From the NCBI GenBank assembly GCA_006176705.1, contig QRFJ01004278.1, positions 62,001-126,000 on the forward strand: DNA of 64,000 nucleotides, given 5' to 3'. The notes under the pieces were generated by a model. That model had not been told where the DNA came from. It saw nothing but the letters and a program-made list of their open reading frames with translations, and did no database searches. A program made the translations under genes and the position numbers. This document shows, one piece after another, positions 1 through 10,826 of the stretch; position 1 is the first letter of the stretch, and every line of letters starts with the position of its first letter. Origin of the DNA: Cocos nucifera (taxonomy: Eukaryota > Streptophyta > Magnoliopsida > Arecales > Arecaceae).

Positions 1-646
1 CGCTAGTATCAACGCTAAAGTTAATTTATATTTTTTAAAAATTTAATAATAATATTTTAAAAAATATATTTTAATTAATCATAATAAATTATAATTCATA
101 ATACTTGTTATAATTAAAATTCAAAAATAATCTGACAATCAAAATTAAAAATTAATTATATTTTATTAAAAATATAAATTATATAATTTTTTATAAGTAG
201 TATCAAAAAAATATAATACACCAAAAAAATATAATACATCCAAAAAAAATTAGGTCCGATCCTCATTGTCGCTTACCTCCTCCTCCTACTTTTCTCTAGC
301 AGTTGGTGGATGAGAGCCAGATGTCTTAGCATCCTATAATGTAAAAAATTAAAATAACATTAGTAAATTTTGATCCAAAGATGTATCTTTCGATACAGAG
401 ACATATCTTTCAATACACTATTTCTATTTTCAAATAGATTATTGCTACACGTTTGATTTGATGATACGAAGCTATAGACATCCTCGGCCCATCGATTGTA
501 TGGTTAGATTGAATTTTTAGCTCATAGTTCCTCTTTCCAAACTCAAACCTAAATATACGAAGCTTCTAAATATAAAAACTTAAAATAAGTAAAAAATTTA
601 ATAATATAATTAATTACTTGATGTGATGGTTGGAAAGATGAATACT
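1..646. other. AT-rich flank without a gene
   Basis: No reading frame with recognisable protein similarity is present. The first 20 bases contain two TAGCG-type motifs of the kind found near the ends of CACTA elements, and similar TAGCGTCGAT motifs recur near 10858 and 16170. The stretch may therefore be the other side of the CACTA element at 10.8-19 kb, split by the copia complex. The last five bases (ATACT) resemble the five bases after the copia complex (CTACT), which is suggestive but not proof. Confidence 0.4.
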
Positions 647-1719
647 ATAGCATGGCATACATGAGGCTCCCTATTGCAGAAGCATAAGGGATCTTGCTCA
701 TGCGTTCTATTTCCTCAGGTGTGCTAGGGCACATCTTCTTGGAAAGATGAATACCATGTCTGAAGGGTATTAATCCCCTCTTAGAGTTTTCCATACTAAA
801 CCTCTTTAGTACTTTCTCTATGTACATCTTCTGTGAAAGTCCTAGCATCCTATTCGGTCTATCCCTATAGACCTTAATTCCTAGAATAAAGGATGCTTCA
901 CCTAGGTCTTTCATGGAGAATTCCTTGGACAACCACATCTTGACTGATGTCAACATGGGAATATCATTCCCAATAAGGAGGATGTCATCCACGTACAATA
1001 CGAGGAAGACAATAGTGCTCCCACTGACCCTTTTGAAAACACATGGTTCCTCTTCATTTTTGATGAAACCAAACGTTTTGATCACATCATTGAAACGAGT
1101 GTTCCAGCTCCGAGATGCTTGCTTAAGTCCATATATGGACCTTTGCAGCTTGCAAACCTTGTGATCAGCATCACTGGATGTGAAACCTAGCGGCTGTTCC
1201 ATATAGATATCTTTCTCAAGATATCCATTTAGGAATGCCATTTTCACGTCCATTTGCCATATTTCATAATCGAAATAGGCTGCAACAGCAAGCAATGTGC
1301 GGATGGATTTTAGCATAGCTACTGGGGAAAAGGTATCCTGATAGTCTATGCCTTCGCATTGACTATAACCTTTTGCCACCAATCTAGCCTTGAATGTCTC
1401 CACATTCCCATCTGCACCAATCTTTCTCTTGAAGATCCATTTACATCCAATAGGTACTATACCTTCTGGTGGATCTACCAAGGTCCAGACTTGGTTCGAG
1501 TGCATCGAGTCAATTTCTGACTGCATTGCCTCTAGCCATTTCTCGGAGTCGATATCTGATATCGCCTCGTTGTAGGTTTTGGGATCATCACCATGAGCAC
1601 CATTACCTACGAGGAACATTTCCTCTACATCCTCTGCAATACCTAAGTATCTCAGGGGGATGGAAACTCTCCGATCTACGAGGTGGAGGAGGTAGTGTTC
1701 TTATTGGTTCAACCTGATT
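647..1719 (-). pseudogene. Copia pol fragment (reverse transcriptase), copy E1
   Basis: Minus-strand piece of a Ty1/copia polyprotein covering the end of the integrase-RT linker and most of reverse transcriptase. Visible landmarks in order are the IGCKWIFK motif, the MDVKMAFLNGYLE motif, SIYGLKQASRSWN, and the catalytic YVDDILLIG box. It aligns to about 3342-4419 of the neighbouring copy E2 with few changes. The reading frame is open for 324 codons (1619 to 645) and ends in a stop created exactly where the element meets unrelated sequence, so RNase H is missing. At the other end, after 1719, the sequence jumps straight into the middle of an LTR; protease, integrase core, gag and leader are gone. 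A dead fragment. Confidence 0.9.
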
Positions 1720-1720
1720 T

Positions 1721-2910
1721 AGGACAACTTATTTATGATAGCAAAAGAAGAACGTTAGGTTCAATCGAGTGCTAGCACGATTTCCTTGAACCTAATTGAA
1801 TCTCATTCAGATCAATTGAACTAGATCAGTTCAATTGATGATCACCAGATTCAAACCCTTGTTTGTGTGACCCAGTTAGGTTCAGTTCTGTATGGTAATG
1901 GGATATGTCATGATCTCTATCATCGACATCATCGAAACTCCTTTCGATGGATCAGAACTCTTCTGATTCGAACAGCTAGAATGATCGATCATCTAAATCA
2001 TTCTAATTGCTCCCAAAATCCACCAGTGACACCTAGCAGTATATGGTGGCAACCCATCAGAGCTGAATGCGAACCTCTTGGTGCAGCTACCTGTGTGATT
2101 AAGTTCTTCTATCTTGAGCCCCGATCAGATTAGGGTTAAGGTGAACTCGTCAAACCCTAGTCTCTGTCATATGATGTAATCATTCGATTCGAGTCCAATG
2201 TGAAAATCTAAATAGAAACTCTTTCTATTATTTCACTCTACCATGGCCATGGATTTCTGGACTTGATTCTCATGATCATCATAGGGCTACTCCTCTACCA
2301 CCGAGGTAGATAGATTCCATCTTGATGCAATCCAGTTCCTACAATGAACATGCTCATAGCCAACATACACCTCAGGGTTCCATATGGCTAGGAGACCGAG
2401 TAATGGTGTAGTCAAACTATAACACCCTCAAGGTGAACTGCCGATGCATCTCAGGTCAAAGAACCAGACACACTACTGCAGCATCGAGTCAGTCATTGAC
2501 GAGAAGGTAGACTCCCTAATGACTACTCGAGGTGGTCACGCTCAGTGCCCTCGTTCTCTAACGAGTACCTGTACTCTCGCTCCGGTGTCTCCACACCGTA
2601 GACTCAAGACTCATCTACTAAAGAGAAGCGATTGTACACCAACCTTCCGGATCAATCACCATCCTCGTGATGATCCTATGGTCGGGAGCATTTTATGAGT
2701 TAATAATGATTATTCATGTCTTAAATTTTCAACTCTTGAAAATATGAATTATCATTACCATTAACTCAAAGGATGTATCACAGACACTAAATACACATAT
2801 GTGATAGAAAATAACCCATTTATTGATTTTAGTCAAAATTATAATTTTGCCCCTAGAAGTGTATTACAAGTGTCAGCCAATTCTGGCTTCTAGGGCACAT
2901 ATATCTAACA
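1721..2910 (-). repeat. Truncated family-A LTR (3' LTR of E2)
   Basis: Matches the last 1190 bp (window orientation) of the full LTR at 8536-10826 without length change, starting at the AGGACAACTTATTTATGAT stretch (9637 in the full copy). It ends at TCTAACA, i.e. TGTTAGA on the minus strand, directly against the polypurine tract of E2. The other 1100 bp, including the TATA box, are missing and replaced by the E1 pol fragment. By hand count about 7 differences separate it from 9637-10826, so the pair is young. Confidence 0.92.
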
Positions 2911-2926
2911 ATCTCCCACTTGTCCT
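2911..2926 (-). other. Polypurine tract of E2
   Basis: On the minus strand this reads AGGACAAGTGGGAGAT, immediately followed by the LTR start TGTTAGATATATG. This is the normal place and composition of the plus-strand DNA primer of an LTR retrotransposon. The same tract is present at 22946-22961 in E3. Confidence 0.85.
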
Positions 2927-2938
2927 AAAGCCAATTGG

Positions 2939-3487
2939 CTACAAGTCTAAGTCCCATCTTCTCAAGGTGGGCTTCGATCTTCTGCTGGCCCAACGGCTTT
3001 GTAAGTGGGTCTGCCACATTATCTGCGGAGTTGACTCTCTTGACCTCGACGTAACCTTTCTCAAGGTAATCGCGGATGAGGTGGTATCACCGTTTGCTTG
3101 GAACTCTTCCAGCACAAACAGTCTGCCAGATGTCGACTTTCGATCATCTATATCGGACATGAAGTCCGAGTCTGTGTATCCCTGGACTTGGAGTTCTCCA
3201 TTACCAAAGACCAACATCATATCCTTAGTTCTTCTCAAGTACTTAAGGATACATTTCACAGAAGTCCAGTGTTCTTCACCTGGATTTGACTGATATCTGC
3301 TTGTGACACTCACAGCATGGGCTATATCAGGTCGTGTACATAGCATGGCATACATGAGGCTCCCTATTGCAGAAGCATAAGGGATCTTGCTCATGCGTTC
3401 TATTTCCTCAGGTGTGCTGGGGCACATCTTCTTGGAAAGATGAATACCATGTCTGAAGGGTATTAATCCCCTCTTAGAGTTTTCCAT
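2939..3487 (-). pseudogene. Copia RNase H end of pol, E2 (internal deletion)
   Basis: C-terminal part of the E2 polyprotein. The connection domain is visible (IPYASAIGSLMYAMLCTRPDIAHAV is split here as a landmark around 3290-3400), followed by SDF and the DRKSTSG start of RNase H near 3120-3160. Compared with E3 (23060-23400), E2 lacks about 235 bp between its positions 3091 and 3095. The missing piece holds the ADSTMEAEYIA and YCDNNGA segments with the catalytic acidic residues, so RNase H is inactive. A one-base insertion near 3507 separates this frame from the RT frame. Confidence 0.85.
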
Positions 3488-3488
3488 A

Positions 3489-4280
3489 CTAAACCTCTTT
3501 AGTACTTTCCTCTATGTACATCTTCTGTGAAAGTCCTAGCATCCTATTCGGTCTATCCCTATAGACCTTAATTCCTAGAATAAAGGATGCTTCACCTAGG
3601 TCTTTCATGGAGAATTCCTTGGACAACCACATCTTGACTGATGTCAACATGGGAATATCATTCCCAATAAGGAGGATGTCATCCACGTACAATACGAGGA
3701 AGACAACAGCGCTCCCACTGACCCTTTTGAAAACACATGGTTCCTCTTCATTTTTGATGAAACCAAACTTTTTGATCACATCATTGAAACGAGTGTTCCA
3801 GCTCCGAGATGCTTGCTTAAGTCCATATATGGACCTTTGCAGCTTGCAAACCTTGTGATCAGTATCACTGGATGTGAAACCTAGCGGCTGTTCCATATAG
3901 ATATCTTCCTCAAGATATCCATTTAGGAATGCCGTTTTCACGTCCATTTGCCATATTTCATAATCGAAATAGGCTGCAACAGCAAGCAATGTGCGGATGG
4001 ATTTTAGCATAGCTACTGGGGAAAAGGTATCCTGATAGTCAATGCCTTCGCGTTGACTATAACCTTTTGCCACCAGTCTAGCCTTGAATGTCTCCACATT
4101 CCCATCTGCACCAATCTTTCTCTTGAAGATCCATTTACACCCAATAGGTACTATACCTTCTGGTGGATCTACCAAGGTCCAGACTTGGTTTGAGTGCATC
4201 GAGTCAATTTCTGACTGCATTGCCTCTAGCCATTTCTCGGAGTCGATATCTGATATCGCCTCGTTGTAGTTTTGGGATCA
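3489..4280 (-). pseudogene. Copia reverse transcriptase, E2
   Basis: Central pol domain. Clear landmarks on the minus strand are IGCKWIFKRK, the RLVAKGYSQREGIDYQDTFS block, QMDVKTAFLNG, SIYGLKQASRSWN and the catalytic YVDDILLIG. The frame is open from 4220 to 3489 (243 codons) and stops because of one extra base in the TTTCC run near 3508 that E3 lacks. Upstream, the frame entering from the integrase side is also shifted near 4270. The catalytic aspartates are intact; the damage is in the frame, not in the active site. Confidence 0.9.
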
Positions 4281-4329
4281 TCACCATGAGCACCATTACC
4301 TACGAGGAACATTTCCTCTACATCCTCTG

Positions 4330-5818
4330 AAATAATACCTAAGTATCTTTCAGGGGGACGGGAAAACTCTTTCCGATCTACGAGGTGGAGGAGGTAGTGT
4401 TCTTATTGGCTCAACCTGATTTGGTTCCAACTTGGTCCTTAGCTCGTTCTGCTTGTGAGACTTTCTCATCAAGCTTAATCTGCTTTCCAATGCCGCTATC
4501 TTGAATAAACTATTTTTCAAGAAAGATGGCATGTCGACTCACAATCACATTGTGGTCTTCTGGAATGTAGAAATAGTATCCTAATGACTCTTTAGGATAT
4601 CCTATGAATCGAGCTCTAAAGGACCTAAACTCTAACTTGTCCGCTTGTTGTCTTTTGACATGAGCCGGACAACCCCAAATTCTGAGATGACTCAGACTTG
4701 GTTTCTTACCGTGCCATATCTCATACGGTGTGGTAGGAACGGTTTTAGAGGGAACCCTATTCAGTAGATAGATTGAAGTTAACAATGAGTGTCCCCAAAG
4801 AAAATCAGGGAGGTCTGTGAAGCTCATCATGGATCGAACCATATCCAATAGAGTCCGATTTCTCCATTCTGAAACCCCGTTGAGTTGAGGTGTTCCTGGT
4901 GGAGTCCATTGAGAGACTATGCCATTTTCCTTGAGATAGTCTAGGAATTCCCGGCTAAGGTATTCACCTCCTCGATCTGATCGAAGAACCTTAATGGGTT
5001 TTTCCAGTTTGTTTTTCTACTTCATGTCTGAATTCTTTGAACTTTTCAAAAGCTTCAGACTTGTGTCTCATAAGATACACATACCCATACCTAGACAGAT
5101 CATCGGTAAAGGTAATGAAGTAGACAAAATTGCCTCTAGCCGGCACATCAAATGGGCCGCACACATCAGTATGTACTAGGGCAAGGAGATCTGTGGCCCT
5201 CTCCCCATGTCCAACAAAAGGGAGTTTAGTCATTTTGCCTTGAAGACAAGATTCACAAGTTGGATATGACTCAAAAGTCAATGGACTCAATAGCCCATTT
5301 TTCTCCAATTTGTTGATCCTATCTTCTGCTATATGACCTAATCTCAGGTGCCATAGATATCTGTCGTTTGGACTATCCCTAGGTCGTTTGGCATTCACGT
5401 TTTGCTCGATAGTTAGAATAGGTACATCAATATGTAGCTGATAAAGACCATTAATAAGGAAACCATTTGCAATTTTATTTCTTTCATAAAGAATGTTACA
5501 ATGGTCCTTAAAGAAGGTGATCACATAACCTTCTTGTGCTAAGCATGAAACAGAAATCAAATTCCTGCTAGCTGCAGGCACATAATAACAGTCTTTCAAA
5601 ACTAAGTCTAAACCAGATGGTAATCGAAGAGGGTATGTTCCCACGGCTACTGCAGCAACTCTTGCTCCATTACCGATGCGTAGGATCATGTCTCCATCCC
5701 TCAGCCTCCTGCTATCCTCAAGACCCTGCATAGAAGTGCACAGATGAGCACTAGAACCAGAGTCAAGCACCCAACTGGATGCAGAAGAAACCGTAAGGTT
5801 AGACTCAATAACGAGCAT
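4330..5818 (-). pseudogene. Copia protease and integrase, E2
   Basis: Minus-strand frame starting near 5818. The protease motif LDSGSSAHLC is visible about 20 residues in (D-S-G triad present). Then come the integrase zinc finger (WHLRLGH ... CESCLQGK) and the core with HTDVCGPF as its first catalytic aspartate. The frame breaks at 4991 through an extra T in a T-run (TTTTT where E3 has TTTT), and resumes 4848-4510 with the integrase C-terminal part (KKPSLSHLRIWGCPAH) followed by a GKGY-like tail. Without the single-base shift the frame would run on as in E3, so a sequencing or assembly indel is a real alternative to biological decay. Confidence 0.88.
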
Positions 5819-6659
5819 ACCTCCAGAAGGACCTTCCTTCTTGTTCTTCAGGGTGGCCAGGTAAGTAGGGCAGTTCCGCTTCCAATGGCCGTCGCTGTTG
5901 CAATGGAAACACTTTCCTTTGCCATCGGCCTTTTTCTTCGGATTCTGCCTTCTTCTTCTTTGATCCTTCCACCTTTTGCTTTTTCACAGACTTCTTTTTC
6001 TTTCCATAAGACTTTCTTTTGGAAGAAGTCCGTTCCATAGCAAGAACTGAGCCTTTAGAACCTTTCATAGAAAGCTCAGCGGTAACCAGCATATTCATTA
6101 ACTCGGCCAAGGAATTTTGAAGTTTATGCATGTGGTAATTCATGATGAATTGCCCATATGCATCAGTCAAGGATTGCAGAATAATATCGTTCTGCAGGTC
6201 CAAGTCCAACTTCACACCGAGCTTCTCAAGCTCTTCCATGTCCTTGATCATTGTCAGACAGTGATCTTGGACTGACTGCCCATCACGCATCTTAGCCTTA
6301 AAAAGTCATTTTGTGACTTGATATTTGGCTGCGCGACTCTGTTCACCAAACATCTCCTGCAGGTGAGCCAACATTTGGCGAGCAGTCCCGATATCTTCAT
6401 GTTGGCGCTGGAGCTCATCAGACATCGAGCCCAACATGTAATATCTGGCCTTATTATCTTCGTCAATCCATTTTTCCAGAGACGCTCTCTGTTCAACAGT
6501 GGATGGACGGGCTGGTAAGGTGGGAGGGTCCTGGTCCAAAACATGGGTTAACTTCTCGGAACCCAAAATAATTTTGTAGTTCCTGAGCCAATCTTTATAA
6601 TTGGGTCCAGTCAGTCTATGTGTGTCCAGGATACGTGCCAATGGGTTGGACGCAGACAT
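5805..6659 (-). pseudogene. Copia gag (nucleocapsid), E2, with in-frame stop
   Basis: The likely start is the ATG at 6659 (MSASNPLARILD), the same start as in E3 and E4. The product is a UBN2-type copia gag that would form the particle shell, with a lysine-rich stretch (KRKSYGKKKKSVKKQK) and a CX2CX4HX4C zinc knuckle at about 5870-5925 for RNA binding. The frame is broken by TGA at 6306-6308, between the QVTK and LFKAKM segments, and by an indel near 5945 just before the knuckle. The stop is shared with E3. The zinc knuckle lies in the frame of the downstream protease, as expected for a single gag-pol polyprotein. Confidence 0.88.
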
Positions 6660-8521
6660 TTTCCTGTAGAGAGTCAAAGATTCTAGTTAGATACTGTAAT
6701 TTTGACTTGACCAATTTGTTTAGGGATTTTATTTTTAAACAAATTAGCTCCCACTATTTTCTCGGATCCCTACACTCCCTCTGTAGAGATGCGAAAATCT
6801 CCACGATTAATGATTTCTAGTGGGTGGTGCGGTCTCACCAACTGACTCATCACCTCACCTAACAGTTATTGGTGATGGGTTAGCCAATGAGTGAACAACT
6901 CTTGTTCAATGATTCTCTAATCATGGTGCACCCAAACTTGGTCTCTAATTCATGAATCTCACCGTATCCGGAATATTGATCCACTCCTTAGTTAAGTCAG
7001 ACCCACCATTTGCATAGACTGGGTTCCTAATTGAGTCTCTCACCGTATCCGGAAATATTGAGCCCAACTCATCCTCCAGCCCATAGCATCCAATGCCTAA
7101 TAGACATGGTTGCATCTTTCCGGTGCAACTGAGCCACTGTATCCAGCCGAGAACAATCAACCCCGGGAAGGGCCCGCACATCTACAATGGTGGAAGACCT
7201 CAGACTTAATCTTTTCTTAGGGAGAATTGATTCAGGTCTCATTAAACTAGACTTGGCTTAGTCATAACAATTATGACTAACCTAGTGGCATGGGTTAGCT
7301 CGGATTATTGACCACCTCAGATCAGAACTGTGTCAACAGATATGGCCAGGTAAGTGAGACCGGTGGAAGGAATATGCCATTAACTCGTACAAGAACGCAT
7401 TCAGGTCGAGTAGCTTCCAATTAAAAACCAGTCGGTCGTCTGTGCCAAACTTACCTTAGACACCAAATTGTTGAGTCAGAACCAATTGGGTTAGCCTACA
7501 ATCCAGACTCTAACCTCTGAGCCTAATTAGGTCTTGCTTGATCGTGACTCGATCTTGACCCAGACTTAATCCTATTAGGCTGGTCAATTTAAGCATTGTT
7601 GATCCCATCTAACCAACTCTTGATTCGGTTTGATCAACCGCTTAGACCTAATTGAGCTACCCAAGCCCGAACCCAGTATTATGAATATGTCTTAGATCTG
7701 AAATTCTCAATTTTAGACCTAATTAATATTCCATAAACTTAATTCTTAATTAAGTAGGGTTCATAAACAAAATATGCACAATAAATCCTAGGGTTTCAGG
7801 ATCTAGGGTTTTGCAGAAAGTAAGTTTTGGGTTTCTGATTAAGGACGAACACGCAGCACCCCTACACATCATAAGAACACCCCATCGAATGGGAAAGAGA
7901 GGGCCTTTAAACCCTTCTTCGTTCTTATGACCGGACGGCCAAGAGGAACGCCTTAATCAGGAACATTCAATACTACAAAACAGTTTATAGATCTATATCA
8001 TATATCTCATATACAAATTTAGATCTAATCATGGCATATTTTGCATACATCTCATGTATCAAATCATGCATATTTTTCAGATCTAAATTATCTCATAATA
8101 ATCTAAAAAATTAGATTTAAATTGATCTAATCAAAATAAATTCTAATCTAGACAATTATGTAGAACTATTCTACAACTAGTCTAGACATGCATCAATCAT
8201 ATCTCATATGATATTTAAAATTAAATAATTTTTATTTGCTATTTTTTAGATGTTATTATAACACTTATAATATCAAAAAATAGTAAATAAAAAGATCTAA
8301 AATATGATTTAATCAGATTAAATCAAAAACATGCAAGAACTATTCTATAGAACTATTCTATTCTAGAACTAGTCATGCATATCTTCTAATCTTAGATCCA
8401 AATCATTTAATTTTAATTTTTTCTGATTTCAGATCTGATCACATCTCATGTGACATCTGAAATCAATTATTTTCTAATTAAAATAAATTTAAAATCAGAT
8501 CTAAATAATTTTAGAACCATG
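6660..8521 (-). other. Long untranslated leader of E2
   Basis: About 1.86 kb between primer-binding site and gag with no credible reading frame. The same leader occurs in E3. The region nearest the PBS (about 7980-8500) is AT-rich with repeated AGATCTAA/TCTAGA words; the region nearest gag is more mixed. Function unknown; packaging or translation signals would be expected here in a copia element. Confidence 0.75.
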
Positions 8522-8533
8522 GCTCTGATACCA
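8522..8533 (-). other. Primer-binding site (initiator Met-tRNA), E2
   Basis: Reads TGGTATCAGAGC on the minus strand, two bases from the LTR end. This is the standard complement to the 3' end of plant initiator methionine tRNA used by copia elements. Confidence 0.93.
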
Positions 8534-8535
8534 GT

Positions 8536-10826
8536 TGAAGGGAAAATCCTGATTTCCCGGTCCAGGTTCGTTCAGATCTGATCAGATCAAGAGATATATT
8601 TCAAAAATTTTTTCTCTTGATCTCAATCAGATCTTGATATGTTTTAGATCTGATTCTTATTATTTTAATAAAATAAAATAAAATAAGATAAATTAAATCA
8701 AATTTAATTTACCTGATTTGGGTAATCCTATTACCCTGTTGATGATCCTGTTTGCAGCGGAAGGTTCTGGATCTTAGCCACGCAAGCGCCTGGCCTCTAC
8801 CGGTATCCACTCGGGTTGGATCTGGAGATCCTCTTCTTCTCTATCACCTCCAAAAATTCAGATCTGGATCTGATCTGGAGGATCTTCAAAACTCTTTTGA
8901 AGATCAGCAGTCGTCCTTTGCAGCAGCGCAGCCTTCTTGCTTTTGATCGCCTTTCTTTGATCTGAATCGCACCAACCAAGGTCCAAAACTCCTTTTGGAC
9001 GTGGAGAGCAAGGGGAGAAGAGACTATGGCATGGAGAAGGAGGGGAGAGGCAGCCTTGGGGCATGGGAAAACTTGATCTCATCAATTCAATTCATACAAT
9101 CTGAGTTGGGCGCAGGGTCTTATTTATAGACTAAGCTGTGATCCAACTCCTCTTCCTTCCCAACCAATCACAACCCTTTGTGAAATCAGATCTAAATCTG
9201 ATTGGTGGGAATAGAGTCCCCTGGATTCCTCCTTAGAGGGTGCCTAAGACCAGTCAAAGTTGGTTCTTAGAAGAACTCTAATTGGAATCCAAAAAGGAGA
9301 TGGAGTCCTTGTCCAACAAGGACTCCTAGGCGCCTCCAACTTGGGCACACGCCTAGGGTGGCGTGCGCCCTTCTCCTTGCCAGGTTCTGGCAGGGGGACA
9401 GGCCCCCACCAGCTCTCCAATAGGTGCATGACATGTGGTCAAAAGTCAAAGTGTCAATGGTCAACGTTTGACCAGTCAAAGGTAGACTTTTGACCAAAGT
9501 CAAAGAACAAGAAATGGCAGGTGACCAAAAATGGCAGGTAATGTCTTACAAATAAGACAACCTTTTCTGACTTGGACAACCTCCAGTCAGACCATATGAA
9601 GGCCTCTGATTGAGCACAAACTCCTTTGGCTCAGTCAGGACAACTTATTTATGATAGTAAAAGAAGAACGTTAGGTTCAATCGAGTGCTAGCACGATTTT
9701 CTTGAACCTAATTGAATCTCATTCAGATCAATTGAACTAGATCAGTTCAATTGATGATCACCAGATTCAAACCCTTGTTTGTGTGACCCAGTTAGGTTCA
9801 GTTCTGTATGGTAATGGGATATGTCATGATCTCTATCATCGACATCATCGAAACTCCTTTCGATGGATCAGAACTCTTCTGATTCGAACAGCTAGAATGA
9901 TCGATCATCTAAATCATTCTAATTGCTCCCAAAATCCACCAGTGACACCTAGCAGTATATGGTGGCAACCCATCAGAGCTGAATGCGAACCTCTTGGTGC
10001 AGCTACCTGTGTGATTAAGTTCTTCTATCTTGAGCCCCGATCAGATTAGGGTTAAGGTGAACTCGTCAAACCCTAGTCTCTGTCATATGATGTAATCATT
10101 CGATTCGAGTCCAATGTGAAAATCTAAATAGAAACTCTTTCTATTATTTCACTCTACCATGGCCATGGATTTCTGGACTTGATTCTCATGATCATCATAG
10201 GGCTGCTCCTCTACCACCGAGGTAGATAGATTCCATCTTGATGCAATCCAGTTCCTACAATGAACATGCTATAGCCAACATACACCTCAGGGTTCCATAT
10301 GGCTAGGAGACCGAGTAATGGTGTAGTCAAACTATAACACCCTCAAGGTGAACTGCCGATGCATCTCAGGTCAAAGAACCAGACACACTACTGCAGCATC
10401 GAGTCAGTCATTGACGAGAAGGTAGACTCCCTAATGACTACTCGAGGTGGTCACGCTCAGTGCCCTCGTTCTCTAACGAGTACCTGTACTCTCGCTCCGG
10501 TGTCTCCACACCGTAGACTCAAGACTCATCTACTAAAGAGAAGCGATTGTACACCAACCTTCCGGATCAATCACCATCCTCGTGATGATCCTATGGTCGG
10601 GAGCAATTTATGAGTTAATAATGATTATTCATGTCTTAAATTTTCAACTCTTGAAAATATGAATTATCATTACCATTAACTCAAAGGATGTATCACAGAC
10701 ACTAAATACACATATGTGATAGAAAATAACCCATTTTATTGATTTTAGTCAAAATTATAATTTTGCCCCTAGAAGTGTATTACAAGTGTCAGCCAATTCT
10801 GGCTTCTAGGGCACATATATCTAACA
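8536..10826 (-). repeat. Full 5' LTR of E2 (family A, 2291 bp)
   Basis: Bounded by TG...CA on both strands: minus-strand start TGTTAGATATATGTGCC at 10826 and end CCCTTCA at 8536. Homologous LTRs are 20669-22945, 31060-33334 and, inverted, 61653-63960. An apparent TATA box lies at 9120-9129. Several short plus-strand open frames in this LTR recur in every copy, but they have no protein similarity I recognise and are treated as noise. Confidence 0.94.
9120..9129 (-). promoter_or_regulatory. TATA box in LTR of E2
   Basis: CTATAAATAA on the minus strand, in a GC-richer context with a CCAATCA word about 45 bp upstream (near 9169). It is conserved at the same place in the other LTRs (21234-21243, 31624-31633, 63357-63366), which supports a real core promoter. 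Transcription should start about 30 bp further along the minus strand. Confidence 0.65.

Larger units (their letters stand above)
1721..10826 (-). mobile_element. Ty1/copia retrotransposon E2 (family A), 3' LTR truncated
   Basis: Minus-strand element in the order 5' LTR 8536-10826, primer-binding site, long leader, gag, zinc knuckle, protease, integrase, reverse transcriptase, RNase H, polypurine tract, truncated 3' LTR 1721-2910. The gag-PR-INT-RT-RH order with integrase before RT defines Ty1/copia. It cannot be autonomous: gag carries a stop, pol has several frameshifts, and RNase H has lost about 235 bp. The five bases outside the 5' LTR are CTACT; the matching duplication on the other side is lost or degraded. 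Confidence 0.93.

Noticed and set aside
1867..2133. 88-codon plus-strand frame repeated in three LTRs (also 9783 and 21902)
   Set aside because: Its repetition follows from LTR copying; it is antisense to the element, has no recognisable domain, and is disrupted in the LTR at 31060-33334.
2444..2698. 84-codon plus-strand frame repeated in LTRs
   Set aside because: Same reason: antisense LTR sequence, no domain, differences not biased to synonymous sites by eye.
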